Of a DNA stretch of 64,000 bases, positions 46,981-56,018 are shown one piece after another. The stretch comes from Sphingobium sp. TCM1. GTDB taxonomy: Bacteria > Pseudomonadota > Alphaproteobacteria > Sphingomonadales > Sphingomonadaceae. The translations under genes and the position numbers were made by a program. Under the pieces are notes generated by a model. That model had not been told where the DNA came from, ran no database searches, and saw nothing but the letters and a program-made list of their open reading frames with translations. The stretch's first letter is position 1. Each line of letters begins with the position of its first letter. The DNA is taken from contig NZ_LXVX01000002.1 of the NCBI RefSeq assembly GCF_001650725.1, positions 248,001-312,000 on the forward strand, written 5' to 3'.

Positions 46981-47582
46981 GAGGCGATGAGCTTCAGCAC
47001 TTCCTCCCGCGACTTTTCATCATCGCGGAACACGCCCAGCATCCGGCTGGTCTTCATGACGACATTGGGAGTCCGCACGCCGCGCCCTGTCATGCAGCCA
47101 TGGGTCGCCTCGATCACCACGGCGACACCCTGGGGCTTGAGATTTTCCCAGATGCAGTTGGCGACTTCGGAGGTCAGCCGTTCCTGTACCTGCAGCCGGT
47201 TGGAATAGGCGTGGAGGACACGGGCGAGCTTGGAAATGCCCACGACATAGGCGCCGGGCAGATAGGCGATATGGGCCTTCCCCACGATCGGCGCCATATG
47301 ATGTTCGCAATGCGACTGAAAGGGAATGTCCTTGAGCAGCACGATGTCATCATAGCCGCCCACTTCGTGGAAGATGCGCGAAAGATGATAGGCCGGATCG
47401 TCGCCATAACCCCGGCAATATTCGCGCCAGGCGCGCGCGACGCGCTCGGGGGTTTCCAGCAGGCCTTCGCGTTCGGGCGTATCGCCTGCCCAGCGGATCA
47501 GCGTGCGGATGGCGTCGCTGACTTCGGCCGGCACCGGCTCCTTGCCTTCGCCGACGGTTTCGGCATCGAGGTCACATGCCAT
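46977..47582 (-). CDS. folE: GTP cyclohydrolase I
   Basis: FolE makes 7,8-dihydroneopterin triphosphate, the first step to folate and other pterins. The ATG at 47582 gives 201 residues; the GTG at 47594 overlaps the ribosome-binding site AAGGAG and is not used. The zinc ligands and catalytic histidine are in H-C-E-H-H-M-A-P-I-V-G, and the C-terminal cysteine in G-C-M-T-G-R-G-V. It is cotranscribed with the folM-like gene. Confidence 0.96.
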   Translation of the reverse strand: MACDLDAETVGEGKEPVPAEVSDAIRTLIRWAGDTPEREGLLETPERVARAWREYCRGYGDDPAYHLSRIFHEVGGYDDIVLLKDIPFQSHCEHHMAPIVGKAHIAYLPGAYVVGISKLARVLHAYSNRLQVQERLTSEVANCIWENLKPQGVAVVIEATHGCMTGRGVRTPNVVMKTSRMLGVFRDDEKSREEVLKLIAS

Positions 47583-47731
47583 GAACGGGGCCACTCCTTA
47601 TCCTGTCGGCCCCGCATATGGCGTTTCGTGCCGCCGATGGCCAGTCCCTTTCGGGCCGCTGGACACAAGATCGCCCCGGTGGCACATCAGGCATGATCGG
47701 GAACGCAAAAGAATAATGTCCTTCACCAGCC

Positions 47732-48310
47732 ATGCGCACTGAACGTATCGCCGCCGTCCTGCTGGCAGCCGGCAACTCGTCCCGGTTCGGCGAGGAGGAC
47801 AAGCTGATGGCGGAGCTGCGCGGCAAGCCGGTAGTGGCGCACACGCTGGAAACAGTGGCGTCCATGGCCTTTGCCGAGCTGGTGGCAGTCGTAAGGCCGA
47901 TCGAGCTGGCGCCGGTCATCCACCGCAAGCTCGACCGGCGCGGCTACACCATCCTGGTCAACGACCAGCCCGAAGAAGGCATATCGGGCAGCATCGTGCG
48001 CGCCGTCGAGCATGTGATGCCCAACAACCGGATACGCGGCATCCTCATCTGCCTGGCCGACATGCCCGATGTCCCGCCCAGCCATTATAATCGCATCTGC
48101 CTGGCGGCGGAGGACATCCGGTCGGTGGTCGCCAGCACCGACGCCTTCTCCTCCTCGCCGCCGGCCTTTATCGGGCGCAGGCATTTCCCGGAGCTGCTGG
48201 CACTGAAGGGCGATCAGGGTGCGCGGGCGCTGCTCAGCCACGGTATCCAGATCGAGACGACCGGCGCGGTCCTGCGCGATATCGATACGCCCGACGACCT
48301 GGCAGGCTGA
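47732..48310 (+). CDS. MocA/MobA-like nucleotidyltransferase
   Basis: This 192-residue protein has the nucleotidyltransferase opening V-L-L-A-A-G-N-S-S-R-F-G near residue 10, a following K-L-M-A-E-L-R-G-K-P-V, and the metal-binding aspartate in C-L-A-D-M-P-D-V. It matches the molybdenum cofactor cytidylyl/guanylyltransferase group. No molybdoenzyme lies in the window, so the partner is unknown. It runs convergently with the MFS gene, whose stop lies 3 bp beyond its own. Confidence 0.85.
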   Translation: MRTERIAAVLLAAGNSSRFGEEDKLMAELRGKPVVAHTLETVASMAFAELVAVVRPIELAPVIHRKLDRRGYTILVNDQPEEGISGSIVRAVEHVMPNNRIRGILICLADMPDVPPSHYNRICLAAEDIRSVVASTDAFSSSPPAFIGRRHFPELLALKGDQGARALLSHGIQIETTGAVLRDIDTPDDLAG

Positions 48311-48313
48311 GGT

Positions 48314-49984
48314 TCAGCTCAATCGGGTGGGATCGGTCAGACCGTCGCCCATTTCCCGCGCATCCGGCGCGCGACTGATCGGCAGCGATCCCGTCTGCCG
48401 TTCCAGCCGGCGATGCACGACCGGCGCATCGGGACCGGCGTGCAGCGCATGAATGGCGTCGCTGTTGGCAATATCGGCCACCGTGCGCCGCTGGTTGTGG
48501 CGCACATAGTCCAGCCAGGTCGACACATGATAGCGCTCGATCCAGAGATCGGATTCGCCCAGGTCGCGCAGCAGCTGCCAGCCATGGGCTCCATCCCGGC
48601 GGCGGATGCGGCGGCGCTCGCTCATCGCGGTCAGGAAGGGGACGATCGATCCAGGCGGGATGCGATATTCGATGGTGATGACGATGGGACCACTGCGCGG
48701 CTCGACCGGGACGGCGGTATCCGGCTCGTGCCAGTCGTCGCGCGGATCGAGATTGTCGTTGCCAGTCTGCGGCAGCGGCCGCCACAGGCCCAGCAGGGCC
48801 GCGAAGAACTGGGCAGCGGCTGCGGCATAAAGGCCGGTGACGACGCCCTGATGCTCCGCCACCCAGCCGAACAGCCAGGCGCCGCCCGCCATGCCGCCAA
48901 AGGCGATCATCTGATAGAGCGCGACCGCGCGCGCCACCACCCAGCGCGGCGCGGACATCTGCACCGACACGTTGAAGGTGGACAGCGCCAGCACCCAGCC
49001 GGCGCCCGCCAGCATATAGCCCAGGATCGCCAGCGCCAGCCAGCTGCTCACCCCGGTGAGCGCCGTGCCCAGCGCCAGCGACAAGGCGGCGGAGCGCACG
49101 ATCCTTTCGATCGAAAAATGCGCGCGCAGGTGACGGCTGGAGAGCGCCCCCAGCACCGCTCCCACGCCGAAGGCGCCGCTGGTCAGGCCGAAGGTCAGCG
49201 CACCGCCCCCCAGCAGGTCGCGGGCGACCAGCGGCATCAGCGCCGACACCGCGCTGGCGCCGATGCCGAAGGCGCCCGCGCGCAACAGCACGCGCTTGAT
49301 CTTCGGCGAGGCGGCGACATAGCCCACGCCCGCCACCATCGCCACGCCCAGTCGCTCGCGCGGCAGCAGCTTGGGCGGCAGGTCCGGCCGCCAGCGCGCC
49401 AGCACGACGAGCAGGCCGATATAGGTCAGCGCATTGGTGAGGAATGCAGCCGCCGCCCCGGCCGCAGCGACGATGACGCCGCCCAGCGCCGGCCCGACGC
49501 TACGGGCGAGGTTGAAGCCCATCGAATTCATCGCCACCGCGCTCGGCAGGATGGCGCGCGGCACCATGTCACCGACTGACGCCTGCCAGGCCGGTCCGTT
49601 GATCGCGGTCGCACAGCCCAGGGCGAAGGTGAAGCCCAGCAGGAGCCAAGGCGTCATCAGCCCCGACCACGCAGTGGCCGCGAGCGCCGCGGAGGTCAGC
49701 AGCATCGCGCACTGGCAGGCGATCATCACCTTGCGCCGGTCAAGATTGTCGGCGACCGCGCCGGCCCAGAGCGAGAGCAGCATGATCGGCAGCGTGGTCG
49801 CCGCCGGCACCAGCGCGATCAGCAATGGCGATGCGGAGAGCGAGGTCATCATCCACGCCGCGCCGACCGACTGGATCAGGCCGCCGAAATTGGAAGCGAG
49901 ACTGGCGGTCCAGATGGCGCGGAAAGTTGGGATGGAAAACGGAGACGGCGGCTTTTGGGTCGGGGCTTCGGTCACACTGTCCAT
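48314..49984 (-). CDS. MFS exporter with C-terminal ABM-like domain
   Basis: The 556-residue protein has about twelve helices of the MFS_3/EntS-like group (residues 1-410), then a soluble C-terminal domain of about 110 residues. That domain carries ferredoxin-like features of antibiotic-biosynthesis monooxygenase folds: I-V-I-T-I-E-Y-R-I-P-P-G, followed by L-G-E-S-D-L-W-I-E-R-Y. Fusions of this kind exist in several sphingomonads and rhizobia. Export of a small metabolite is likely, but whether the extra domain binds or modifies it is unknown. Typical loop: S-L-W-A-G-A-V-A-D-N-L-D-R-R. Confidence 0.88.
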   Translation of the reverse strand: MDSVTEAPTQKPPSPFSIPTFRAIWTASLASNFGGLIQSVGAAWMMTSLSASPLLIALVPAATTLPIMLLSLWAGAVADNLDRRKVMIACQCAMLLTSAALAATAWSGLMTPWLLLGFTFALGCATAINGPAWQASVGDMVPRAILPSAVAMNSMGFNLARSVGPALGGVIVAAAGAAAAFLTNALTYIGLLVVLARWRPDLPPKLLPRERLGVAMVAGVGYVAASPKIKRVLLRAGAFGIGASAVSALMPLVARDLLGGGALTFGLTSGAFGVGAVLGALSSRHLRAHFSIERIVRSAALSLALGTALTGVSSWLALAILGYMLAGAGWVLALSTFNVSVQMSAPRWVVARAVALYQMIAFGGMAGGAWLFGWVAEHQGVVTGLYAAAAAQFFAALLGLWRPLPQTGNDNLDPRDDWHEPDTAVPVEPRSGPIVITIEYRIPPGSIVPFLTAMSERRRIRRRDGAHGWQLLRDLGESDLWIERYHVSTWLDYVRHNQRRTVADIANSDAIHALHAGPDAPVVHRRLERQTGSLPISRAPDAREMGDGLTDPTRLS

Positions 49985-50023
49985 GGGCCGGATATAGGCC
50001 GCCTCCGCCGGGGCGCAACGCTT

Positions 50024-50758
50024 CTATGCCCTGCCGGTGCGCAACGCCCTTGCCCAGTCGGCGCGGCCGCGCGCCCCGGCCACCTGCGCTGCCGCCTCCC
50101 AGTCATAGGCGACCGCCACGATCTCCGCTGTCCAGCCGGATGCGTCCCGCGCCACGATCGCATAGCGGGCGTGGGGCGACCCCGTCTCCACGCGGTGCGG
50201 CACGGGCTGGTCGTCCCGATAGGCGGGCAATCCCACGCTGCCGGGATTGACCACCAGCCCGCCGCCCGGCCGGCGGTGGATGCGCGGGACGTGGGTGTGG
50301 CCGCACAGGATCAGCGGGGCAGCGATTCCCCCTGCCCGCGCCTCCACCTCGTCCGCCGTCGCGGCGCGCAGCACGGTGCCGTCGATCGTTTCCAGGAAAT
50401 AGACGAGGTCGCTGTCGGGCGTGCCATGGACCATCACTATCTCGTCGGTCAGCCAAAGCCGTTCGGGCAAGCCGGCGATCCAGTCGCGATGATGCCGCTG
50501 CAGGAGCGAATCGGCATGGCGATCCGACAGCCCCATCCGCTCCGGTGCGAGCGTCAGCAACTGCCGCTCATGATTGCCCCGGATGGTCGGCAGGTTCATG
50601 GCCATCAGTCGGTCGGCGGTTTCGCACGGGAACAGTGGACCCGAAAGGATATCGCCCAGATTGACGATGCGATCGACGCCCCGCCGCCCGATGTCCGCCA
50701 GCACGGCGTCAAGTGCCGCCAGATTGCCATGGATATCGGAGAGGACGGCGATACGCAT
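50024..50758 (-). CDS. YfcE-like metallophosphoesterase
   Basis: From the ATG at 50758 the protein has 244 residues and opens directly with M-R-I-A-V-L-S-D-I-H-G-N-L, the first metal motif. G-D-I-L-S-G-P and G-N-H-E and the C-terminal G-H-T-H-V-P complete the calcineurin-like site for two metal ions. It probably cleaves phosphodiesters or a small phosphate ester; the substrate is unknown. A longer start (50827) would add a basic segment without homology. Confidence 0.92.
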   Translation of the reverse strand: MRIAVLSDIHGNLAALDAVLADIGRRGVDRIVNLGDILSGPLFPCETADRLMAMNLPTIRGNHERQLLTLAPERMGLSDRHADSLLQRHHRDWIAGLPERLWLTDEIVMVHGTPDSDLVYFLETIDGTVLRAATADEVEARAGGIAAPLILCGHTHVPRIHRRPGGGLVVNPGSVGLPAYRDDQPVPHRVETGSPHARYAIVARDASGWTAEIVAVAYDWEAAAQVAGARGRADWARALRTGRA

Positions 50759-50904
50759 GAGATTGAATGGCATGGAGATTCGCGCGACGAAAGGGGGTAA
50801 ATATAGACGGCGATCTGGACAGTTCATCGCGTGTCGCGTCGCCGCCTTGCGATTGCCGTTACGGCAGCGCCGTCACGGCTCAGGGCTGGAATTGAGACTT
50901 GCAC

Positions 50905-50920
50905 TTTACGTAAACGTAAA
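50905..50920. promoter_or_regulatory. Operator-like dyad of the fad operon
   Basis: TTTACGT-AA-ACGTAAA is a perfect 7-bp inverted repeat 68 bp upstream of the thiolase ATG. TTGAGA (50892-50897) and TAAATA (50917-50922) lie 19 bp apart, the spacing typical of promoters activated by MerR-family proteins. LiuR-type regulators bind ACGT-containing dyads in front of acyl-CoA genes, so this is a good candidate site. Confidence 0.6.
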
Positions 50921-50988
50921 TACATTCACGGCAGCATCCTATGGTTGGGCAAAGCGCCGGAACGACCCCACGGAGAGGGACAAAAGAC

Positions 50989-52197
50989 ATGGAAGCCTAT
51001 ATCTACGACGCCGTCAGGACGCCCCGTGGCCGGGGCAAGGCCGACGGGTCGCTGCACGAGATCACCCCTATCCAACTGGCGACACAGGTACTCGAAGCGG
51101 TGCGCGACCGCAGCCGGATCGACACTGCAGATGTCGATGACGTCATTCTGGGCTGCGTCAGCCCGGTGGGCGAACAGGGGGCGGACATAGCCCGCGCAGC
51201 CGTTCTGAACGCCGATTATGCGCAGACCGTGCCGGGCGTACAGATCAACCGCTTCTGCGCATCTGGCCTTGAAGCCGTCAACATGGCTGCTGCCAAGGTG
51301 TATTCCGGCGAAGCGATGTTCGCGATCGGCGGCGGCGTCGAATCGATGAGCCGCGTGCCGATGGCGTCGGACGGCGGCGCGATCGCGATGGACCCGGCAG
51401 TCGCCTACAAGACCTATTTCGCGCCGCAGGGCATTGGCGCGGATGTCATCGCAACCAAGTTCGGCATCAGCCGCGACGATGCCGACGCCTATGCGATCGA
51501 AAGCCAGAAGCGCGCCAAGCAGGCCTGGGACGAAGGGCGCTTCGCCAAGTCGATCGTGCCGGTGAAGGACGTGATCGGCCAGGTCGTGCTCGATCATGAC
51601 GAGCATATGCGCCCCGATGCGACCATGCAGTCGCTGGGGGCGCTGAAGCCCAGTTTCACCGCACTGGGCGAGGAGATGCCGGGCTTCGACACCGTCGCCC
51701 TGCTGCGCTATCCCGAGCTGGAAAGGGTCAACCATATCCACCACGCCGGCAACAGCAGCGGCATCGTCGATGGCGCGGCCGCCGTGCTGGTCGGCAACAG
51801 GGAGATGGGCGAGAAATATGGGCTGAAGCCCCGCGCCCGGATCAGGGCGATGGCCTCGATCGGGTCGGAGCCCCTGATCATGCTGACCGGGCCGGAATTC
51901 GTCGCGGGCAAGCTGCTCGCCCGTGCGGGCATGAGCGCCGCCGACATCGACCTGTGGGAACTGAACGAGGCGTTCGCCTCGGTGGTGCTGCGCTATATGC
52001 AGGCGATGGACCTGGATCATAGCAAGATCAACGTCAATGGCGGCGCGATCGCCATGGGCCATCCGCTGGGCGCGACCGGGGCGATGGTGCTGGGCACCGC
52101 GCTCGACGAACTGGAGCGTAGCGGCAAGGGCACCGCGCTCATCAACCTGTGCGTCGGCGCGGGCATGGGCACCGGCATCATCATCGAGCGCTTGTAA
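50989..52197 (+). CDS. fadA: Acetyl-CoA acyltransferase (thiolase, FadA-type)
   Basis: The 402-residue thiolase cleaves 3-ketoacyl-CoA in beta-oxidation. From the ATG at 50989 (GGAGAGGGA upstream) it opens [16 protein letters not shown]. The acylated cysteine is in N-R-F-C-A-S-G-L, and the C-terminal histidine and cysteine in [16 protein letters not shown] and C-V-G-A-G-M-G. It is followed, after a hairpin, by the multifunctional FadB, forming the trifunctional beta-oxidation complex. Confidence 0.95.
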   Translation: MEAYIYDAVRTPRGRGKADGSLHEITPIQLATQVLEAVRDRSRIDTADVDDVILGCVSPVGEQGADIARAAVLNADYAQTVPGVQINRFCASGLEAVNMAAAKVYSGEAMFAIGGGVESMSRVPMASDGGAIAMDPAVAYKTYFAPQGIGADVIATKFGISRDDADAYAIESQKRAKQAWDEGRFAKSIVPVKDVIGQVVLDHDEHMRPDATMQSLGALKPSFTALGEEMPGFDTVALLRYPELERVNHIHHAGNSSGIVDGAAAVLVGNREMGEKYGLKPRARIRAMASIGSEPLIMLTGPEFVAGKLLARAGMSAADIDLWELNEAFASVVLRYMQAMDLDHSKINVNGGAIAMGHPLGATGAMVLGTALDELERSGKGTALINLCVGAGMGTGIIIERL

Positions 52198-52221
52198 AAA
52201 TAAGAGACGAGCCCTTCGACA

Positions 52222-52249
52222 TTCGAACGAGACATGTGGCTCGTTCGAA
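52222..52249 (+). repeat. Hairpin between fadA and fadB
   Basis: TTCGAACGAG (52222-52231) and CTCGTTCGAA (52240-52249) form a perfect 10-bp stem with an 8-base loop. No T-run follows, so it more likely stabilises or punctuates the fadA message than terminates it. Confidence 0.65.
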
Positions 52250-52278
52250 CAGGGCGAACGGAATTGAGAGGCAGCATC

Positions 52279-54456
52279 ATGCAGACCATCGCATTCGACA
52301 TCGATGCCGACGGCATCGCCACCCTGACCATCGACGTTCCGGACCAGTCGATGAACGTCATCGGCCCCGATTTTCTCTCCGATCTCGACGCCGCGATCAC
52401 GCGCATCGCGTCGGAGGACGCCATCAAGGGCGCGGTCATCGCGTCGGGCAAGGACAGCGGCTTCATGGCCGGCATGGACCTTAAATATTTCGGATCGATG
52501 CTGGCGAGCGAGGGCGGGCAGCGCCCTGCCCCGGCGGCAATCTTCGACAAGGTTTTCGTGCTGAACAATCTGTTCCGCCGGCTCGAAACCGGCGGCAAGC
52601 CGGTCGCCTGCGCGATCGAGGGCACCTGCGTGGGCGGCGGGTTCGAGCTGGCGCTGGCCTGCCATCGCCGTTTCGTCGGCGACAGCCCCAAGACCCAGCT
52701 GGGCCTGCCCGAAATATTGATCGGCCTGTTCCCCGGCGGCGGCGGGTCGCAGCGGCTGCCGCGCCTGATGGGGGTGCAGGCCGCGCTGATGTACATGCTT
52801 CAGGGCAAGCTGTTCCGTCCGGCCGAGGCCGCGATGCTCAAGGTGGTCGATCAGGTGGTGCCGCAGGGCACGGCCGTCGCGGCGGCGAGGGAATGGGTGA
52901 AGGCCAATCCCAATGCCGGCACCCAGCCATGGGACGTGAAGAGCTTTAAGGTGCCCGGCGGCGCCGGCGGCTTCAACCCGGCCTTCGTCCAGACGATGGC
53001 GGGCGCGCTGCCGATGACGCTCAAGCAGACCCAGCGCAACATGAATGCGCCGATCGCTTTGCTGTCCGCCGTCTATGAAGGCATCACCCTGCCGATGGAC
53101 CGGGCAATCCGGATCGAGAGCAAATATTTTGCCAAGGTCGCCGCCGATCCACAGGCGAGCAACATGATCCGCACCCTGTTCGTCAACAAGCAGGCCGCCG
53201 AACGCGGCGCGCGCCGCCCCAAGGACGAACCGAAGGCGCCGACCAGGAAACTTGCCATGCTGGGCGCGGGCATGATGGGGGCCGGGATCGCCACCGTCGC
53301 GGCGCAGGCGGGGATCGAGGTCGTGCTGTTCGACCGCGATCAGGCCTATGCCGAGAAGGGCAAGGCGCATGTCGAGGAGGTGCTGAAGAAGCGCCTCGGC
53401 AAGGGCATGACCCCGGAGAAAATGGCGGAGACGCTGGCCCGCGTGACGCCGACCACCGACTATGCCGCGCTCGCCGGAGCGGATTTCGTGATCGAGGCGG
53501 TGTTCGAGGATGTCGCGATCAAGGCGGAAGTCACGAAGAAGGTCGAGGAGGTGCTGGGCGCAGACACCATCTTCGGCTCCAACACTTCCACCCTGCCCAT
53601 CACGAAGCTGGCGCGGGCATGGAGCAGGCCCGAGAATTTCATCGGCGTCCACTTCTTCTCACCCGTCGAGAAGATGCCGCTGGTGGAGATCATCCTGGGC
53701 GAAAAGACCGGCCCCGCCGCCATCGCCAAGGCGCTGGACTTCGTCGCCCAGATCAAGAAGACGCCGATCGTCGTGCATGACAGCCGCGGTTTCTACACCT
53801 CGCGCAGCTTCGGCACCTATGTGCAGGAAGGCGCGGAACTGGTGGGCGAAGGCGTCAACCCGGCGCTGATCGAAAATGCCGGCAAGCAATTGGGGATGCC
53901 GACCGGGCCGCTGGCCGTCAGCGACGAGGTGTCGATCGAACTGGGCGTCAAGATCATGACCGCCGCGAAGAAGGAACTGGGCGACGCCTATGTCCCGCAG
54001 GGGTCGGACGACATCATGGTCAGGATGGTCGAGGCCGGGCGGCTGGGCCGCAAGAACGGCAAGGGCTGGTACGACTATCCCGAAGGCGGCAAGAAGCATC
54101 TGTCCCCGGTGCTGGAGGAGATGTTCCCCCGCGCAGCCGAGCAGCCCGATGTCGAGGCGGTCAAGGAACGGCTGCTCTATCGCCAGCTGATCGAATGCGC
54201 CCGCTGTTTCGAGGAAGGCGTGCTGGAGACGCCGGAGGATGGCGACATCGGCGCGATCTTCGGGTGGGGCTTCGCGCCCTACACCGGCGGCCCGTTCAGC
54301 CATATGGACACGGTCGGCATCGCCCATGTCGTGGCCGTACTGGACCGGCTGGCGGCGGCGCATGGTCCCCGCTTCGCACCCACAGCACAGCTGCGGGAGA
54401 TGGCGGCCAACGGCGCGACCTTCTATCGCCCCGTTCCGTCCCGCGCCGCAGCATGA
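52279..54456 (+). CDS. fadB: Multifunctional enoyl-CoA hydratase/3-hydroxyacyl-CoA dehydrogenase
   Basis: FadB hydrates 2-enoyl-CoA and oxidises the 3-hydroxy product with NAD. The 725-residue protein (ATG at 52279, start M-Q-T-I-A-F-D-I-D) has the crotonase half (residues 1-190, oxyanion motif [11 protein letters not shown], acid in [13 protein letters not shown]), the Rossmann loop [11 protein letters not shown] near residue 330, and two C-terminal helical domains. It is followed by a strong terminator. With the thiolase it forms the fatty acid oxidation operon. Confidence 0.96.
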   Translation: MQTIAFDIDADGIATLTIDVPDQSMNVIGPDFLSDLDAAITRIASEDAIKGAVIASGKDSGFMAGMDLKYFGSMLASEGGQRPAPAAIFDKVFVLNNLFRRLETGGKPVACAIEGTCVGGGFELALACHRRFVGDSPKTQLGLPEILIGLFPGGGGSQRLPRLMGVQAALMYMLQGKLFRPAEAAMLKVVDQVVPQGTAVAAAREWVKANPNAGTQPWDVKSFKVPGGAGGFNPAFVQTMAGALPMTLKQTQRNMNAPIALLSAVYEGITLPMDRAIRIESKYFAKVAADPQASNMIRTLFVNKQAAERGARRPKDEPKAPTRKLAMLGAGMMGAGIATVAAQAGIEVVLFDRDQAYAEKGKAHVEEVLKKRLGKGMTPEKMAETLARVTPTTDYAALAGADFVIEAVFEDVAIKAEVTKKVEEVLGADTIFGSNTSTLPITKLARAWSRPENFIGVHFFSPVEKMPLVEIILGEKTGPAAIAKALDFVAQIKKTPIVVHDSRGFYTSRSFGTYVQEGAELVGEGVNPALIENAGKQLGMPTGPLAVSDEVSIELGVKIMTAAKKELGDAYVPQGSDDIMVRMVEAGRLGRKNGKGWYDYPEGGKKHLSPVLEEMFPRAAEQPDVEAVKERLLYRQLIECARCFEEGVLETPEDGDIGAIFGWGFAPYTGGPFSHMDTVGIAHVVAVLDRLAAAHGPRFAPTAQLREMAANGATFYRPVPSRAAA

Positions 54457-54487
54457 TCGATTTGTAAATCGTAACGCTTCTGTATTA

Positions 54488-54521
54488 GGTCTCCCCGGAC
54501 ATCTCCGGGGAGACCTTTTTT
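54488..54521 (+). terminator. Terminator after fadB, abutting galE
   Basis: GGTCTCCCCGGA (54488-54499) and TCCGGGGAGACC (54504-54515) form a perfect 12-bp stem with a 4-base loop, followed by six Ts. It ends 3 bases before the galE ATG (54525). Confidence 0.95.
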
Positions 54522-54524
54522 CTT

Positions 54525-55526
54525 ATGAGCAAGCCTACGGTCCTGGTTACGGGCGGCGCCGGCTATATTGGCAGCCATGCGGTGCTGGCGCTGAAGGACG
54601 CCGGTTATGGCGTGGTCGTGATCGACAATCTGGTCACGGGCTTTCGCTGGGCGGTGCCCGACGGCGTCGCCTTCGTGCAGGGGGACATTGCCGACCAGCC
54701 GCTGGTGCAGGCGACATTGCGCGATCATGATGTGAAGGCGATCATGCATTTCGCCGGGTCGGTCGTGGTGCCGGAATCGGTCGAGAACCCGCTCAAATAT
54801 TATCACAACAACAGCGCCAAGACCCGCGACCTGATCGAGAGCGCGGTCGCAACGGGCGTGCCGCATTTCATCTTCTCCTCCACCGCCGCGACCTATGGCA
54901 TCCCCGAGGAAAGCCCGGTCCGGGAAACGACGCCGCAGCGGCCGATCAATCCCTATGGCATGTCGAAGCTGATGACAGAATATATGCTGCGCGACGTGGC
55001 CGCGGCGCATCCGATCAACTTCTGTGCGCTGCGATACTTCAATGTTGCGGGGGCGGACCCCGCAGGCCGCACCGGGCAGTCGACGGCGGGCGCGACGCAC
55101 CTCATCAAGGTCGCGGTCGAGGCGGCGCTGGGCAAGCGCAGCCATGTATCGGTGTTCGGCACCGATTTCGACACGCCCGACGGCACCGGCGTGCGCGACT
55201 ATATCCATGTCACCGACCTCGCGGCCGCCCATGTGCTGGCGCTGGAGGCGCTGATCGCGAAGCCCGATCAGAATTACCTGCTCAACTGCGGCTATGGCCG
55301 CGGCTTCTCCGTGCTGGAGGTGCTGGACGCCGTCGATCGCGTCACCAACATGACCATCGACCGCAAGCTGGAAGGCCGTCGCGCCGGCGACCCGGATTCG
55401 CTGATTTCGGACAATCGCGCGATCATGGCGGAATTCCCCTGGGAACCCCGCTATGCCGACCTGGAGCAGATCGTCACCCACGCCCTCGCCTGGGAACGCA
55501 AGCTCGGCGAATTGCAGGGCGCATGA
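54525..55526 (+). CDS. galE: UDP-glucose 4-epimerase
   Basis: GalE interconverts UDP-glucose and UDP-galactose, feeding surface polysaccharides. The 333-residue short-chain dehydrogenase has the cofactor loop T-G-G-A-G-Y-I-G-S-H near residue 10 and the catalytic tyrosine in Y-G-M-S-K. The N-terminus leaves no doubt about the start, yet the ATG lies 3 bases after the fadB terminator and has no ribosome-binding site. A promoter-like pair (TTGTAA at 54462, TATTAG at 54483) could yield a very short or leaderless message. Confidence 0.95.
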   Translation: MSKPTVLVTGGAGYIGSHAVLALKDAGYGVVVIDNLVTGFRWAVPDGVAFVQGDIADQPLVQATLRDHDVKAIMHFAGSVVVPESVENPLKYYHNNSAKTRDLIESAVATGVPHFIFSSTAATYGIPEESPVRETTPQRPINPYGMSKLMTEYMLRDVAAAHPINFCALRYFNVAGADPAGRTGQSTAGATHLIKVAVEAALGKRSHVSVFGTDFDTPDGTGVRDYIHVTDLAAAHVLALEALIAKPDQNYLLNCGYGRGFSVLEVLDAVDRVTNMTIDRKLEGRRAGDPDSLISDNRAIMAEFPWEPRYADLEQIVTHALAWERKLGELQGA

Positions 55527-55536
55527 GGCGGACGGC

Positions 55537-56013
55537 ATGAGTGAGGCGAGCGTTCGCGCCTTCTTTGGAGAAAAAGCGCCCGATGTGGCGATCATCGACC
55601 AGGGCGTCAGCACCGCGACGGTGATCGAGGCGGCCGCCGCGCTGGGCGTGGAGCCGGCGCGGATCGCCAAGACATTGTCGCTGCGCGTGGGGGAGAGGAT
55701 CGTGCTTGTCTGCGCGCGGGGCGACGCGCGGCTGTCCAATGGCAAGGCCAAGGCCGCGCTGGGCGCCAGGCCCCGGATGCTGGGCGGGCACGAGGTGGAA
55801 GAAATTACCGGCCATCCGGTCGGCGGCGTGTGCCCCTTTGGCTTGGCGACGCCCCTGCCCGTCTATTGCGACGTGTCGCTCAAGGACTTCGCCACCGTGT
55901 TCCCGGCGGCGGGATCCCGCACCACGTCCGTCGAACTGACGCCCGACCGGCTCGCTGCCTTGACCGGAGCGCAATGGATCGACATCTGCACCCTTCCCGA
56001 AACCGTCGAGTGA
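55537..56013 (+). CDS. YbaK/EbsC-type aminoacyl-tRNA deacylase
   Basis: The 158-residue protein has the YbaK fold: V-E-P-A-R-I-A-K-T-L-S-L-R-V-G, then K-A-K-A-A-L-G-A-R-P-R-M-L and the substrate loop G-G-V-C-P-F-G-L. Relatives cleave mischarged aminoacyl-tRNAs such as Cys-tRNAPro or Ala-tRNAPro. Which one is edited here is unknown. It starts 11 bp after galE and ends 5 bp before pgl, so the three genes are probably one transcript. Confidence 0.88.
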   Translation: MSEASVRAFFGEKAPDVAIIDQGVSTATVIEAAAALGVEPARIAKTLSLRVGERIVLVCARGDARLSNGKAKAALGARPRMLGGHEVEEITGHPVGGVCPFGLATPLPVYCDVSLKDFATVFPAAGSRTTSVELTPDRLAALTGAQWIDICTLPETVE

Positions 56014-56018
56014 GAGCC

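Noticed and set aside
50926..53652. 908-codon open frame on the minus strand, opposite the thiolase and fadB
   Set aside because: It lies antisense to two unmistakable genes, is histidine/arginine/glutamine-rich, and is a shadow of GC-rich codon use; no domain is visible.
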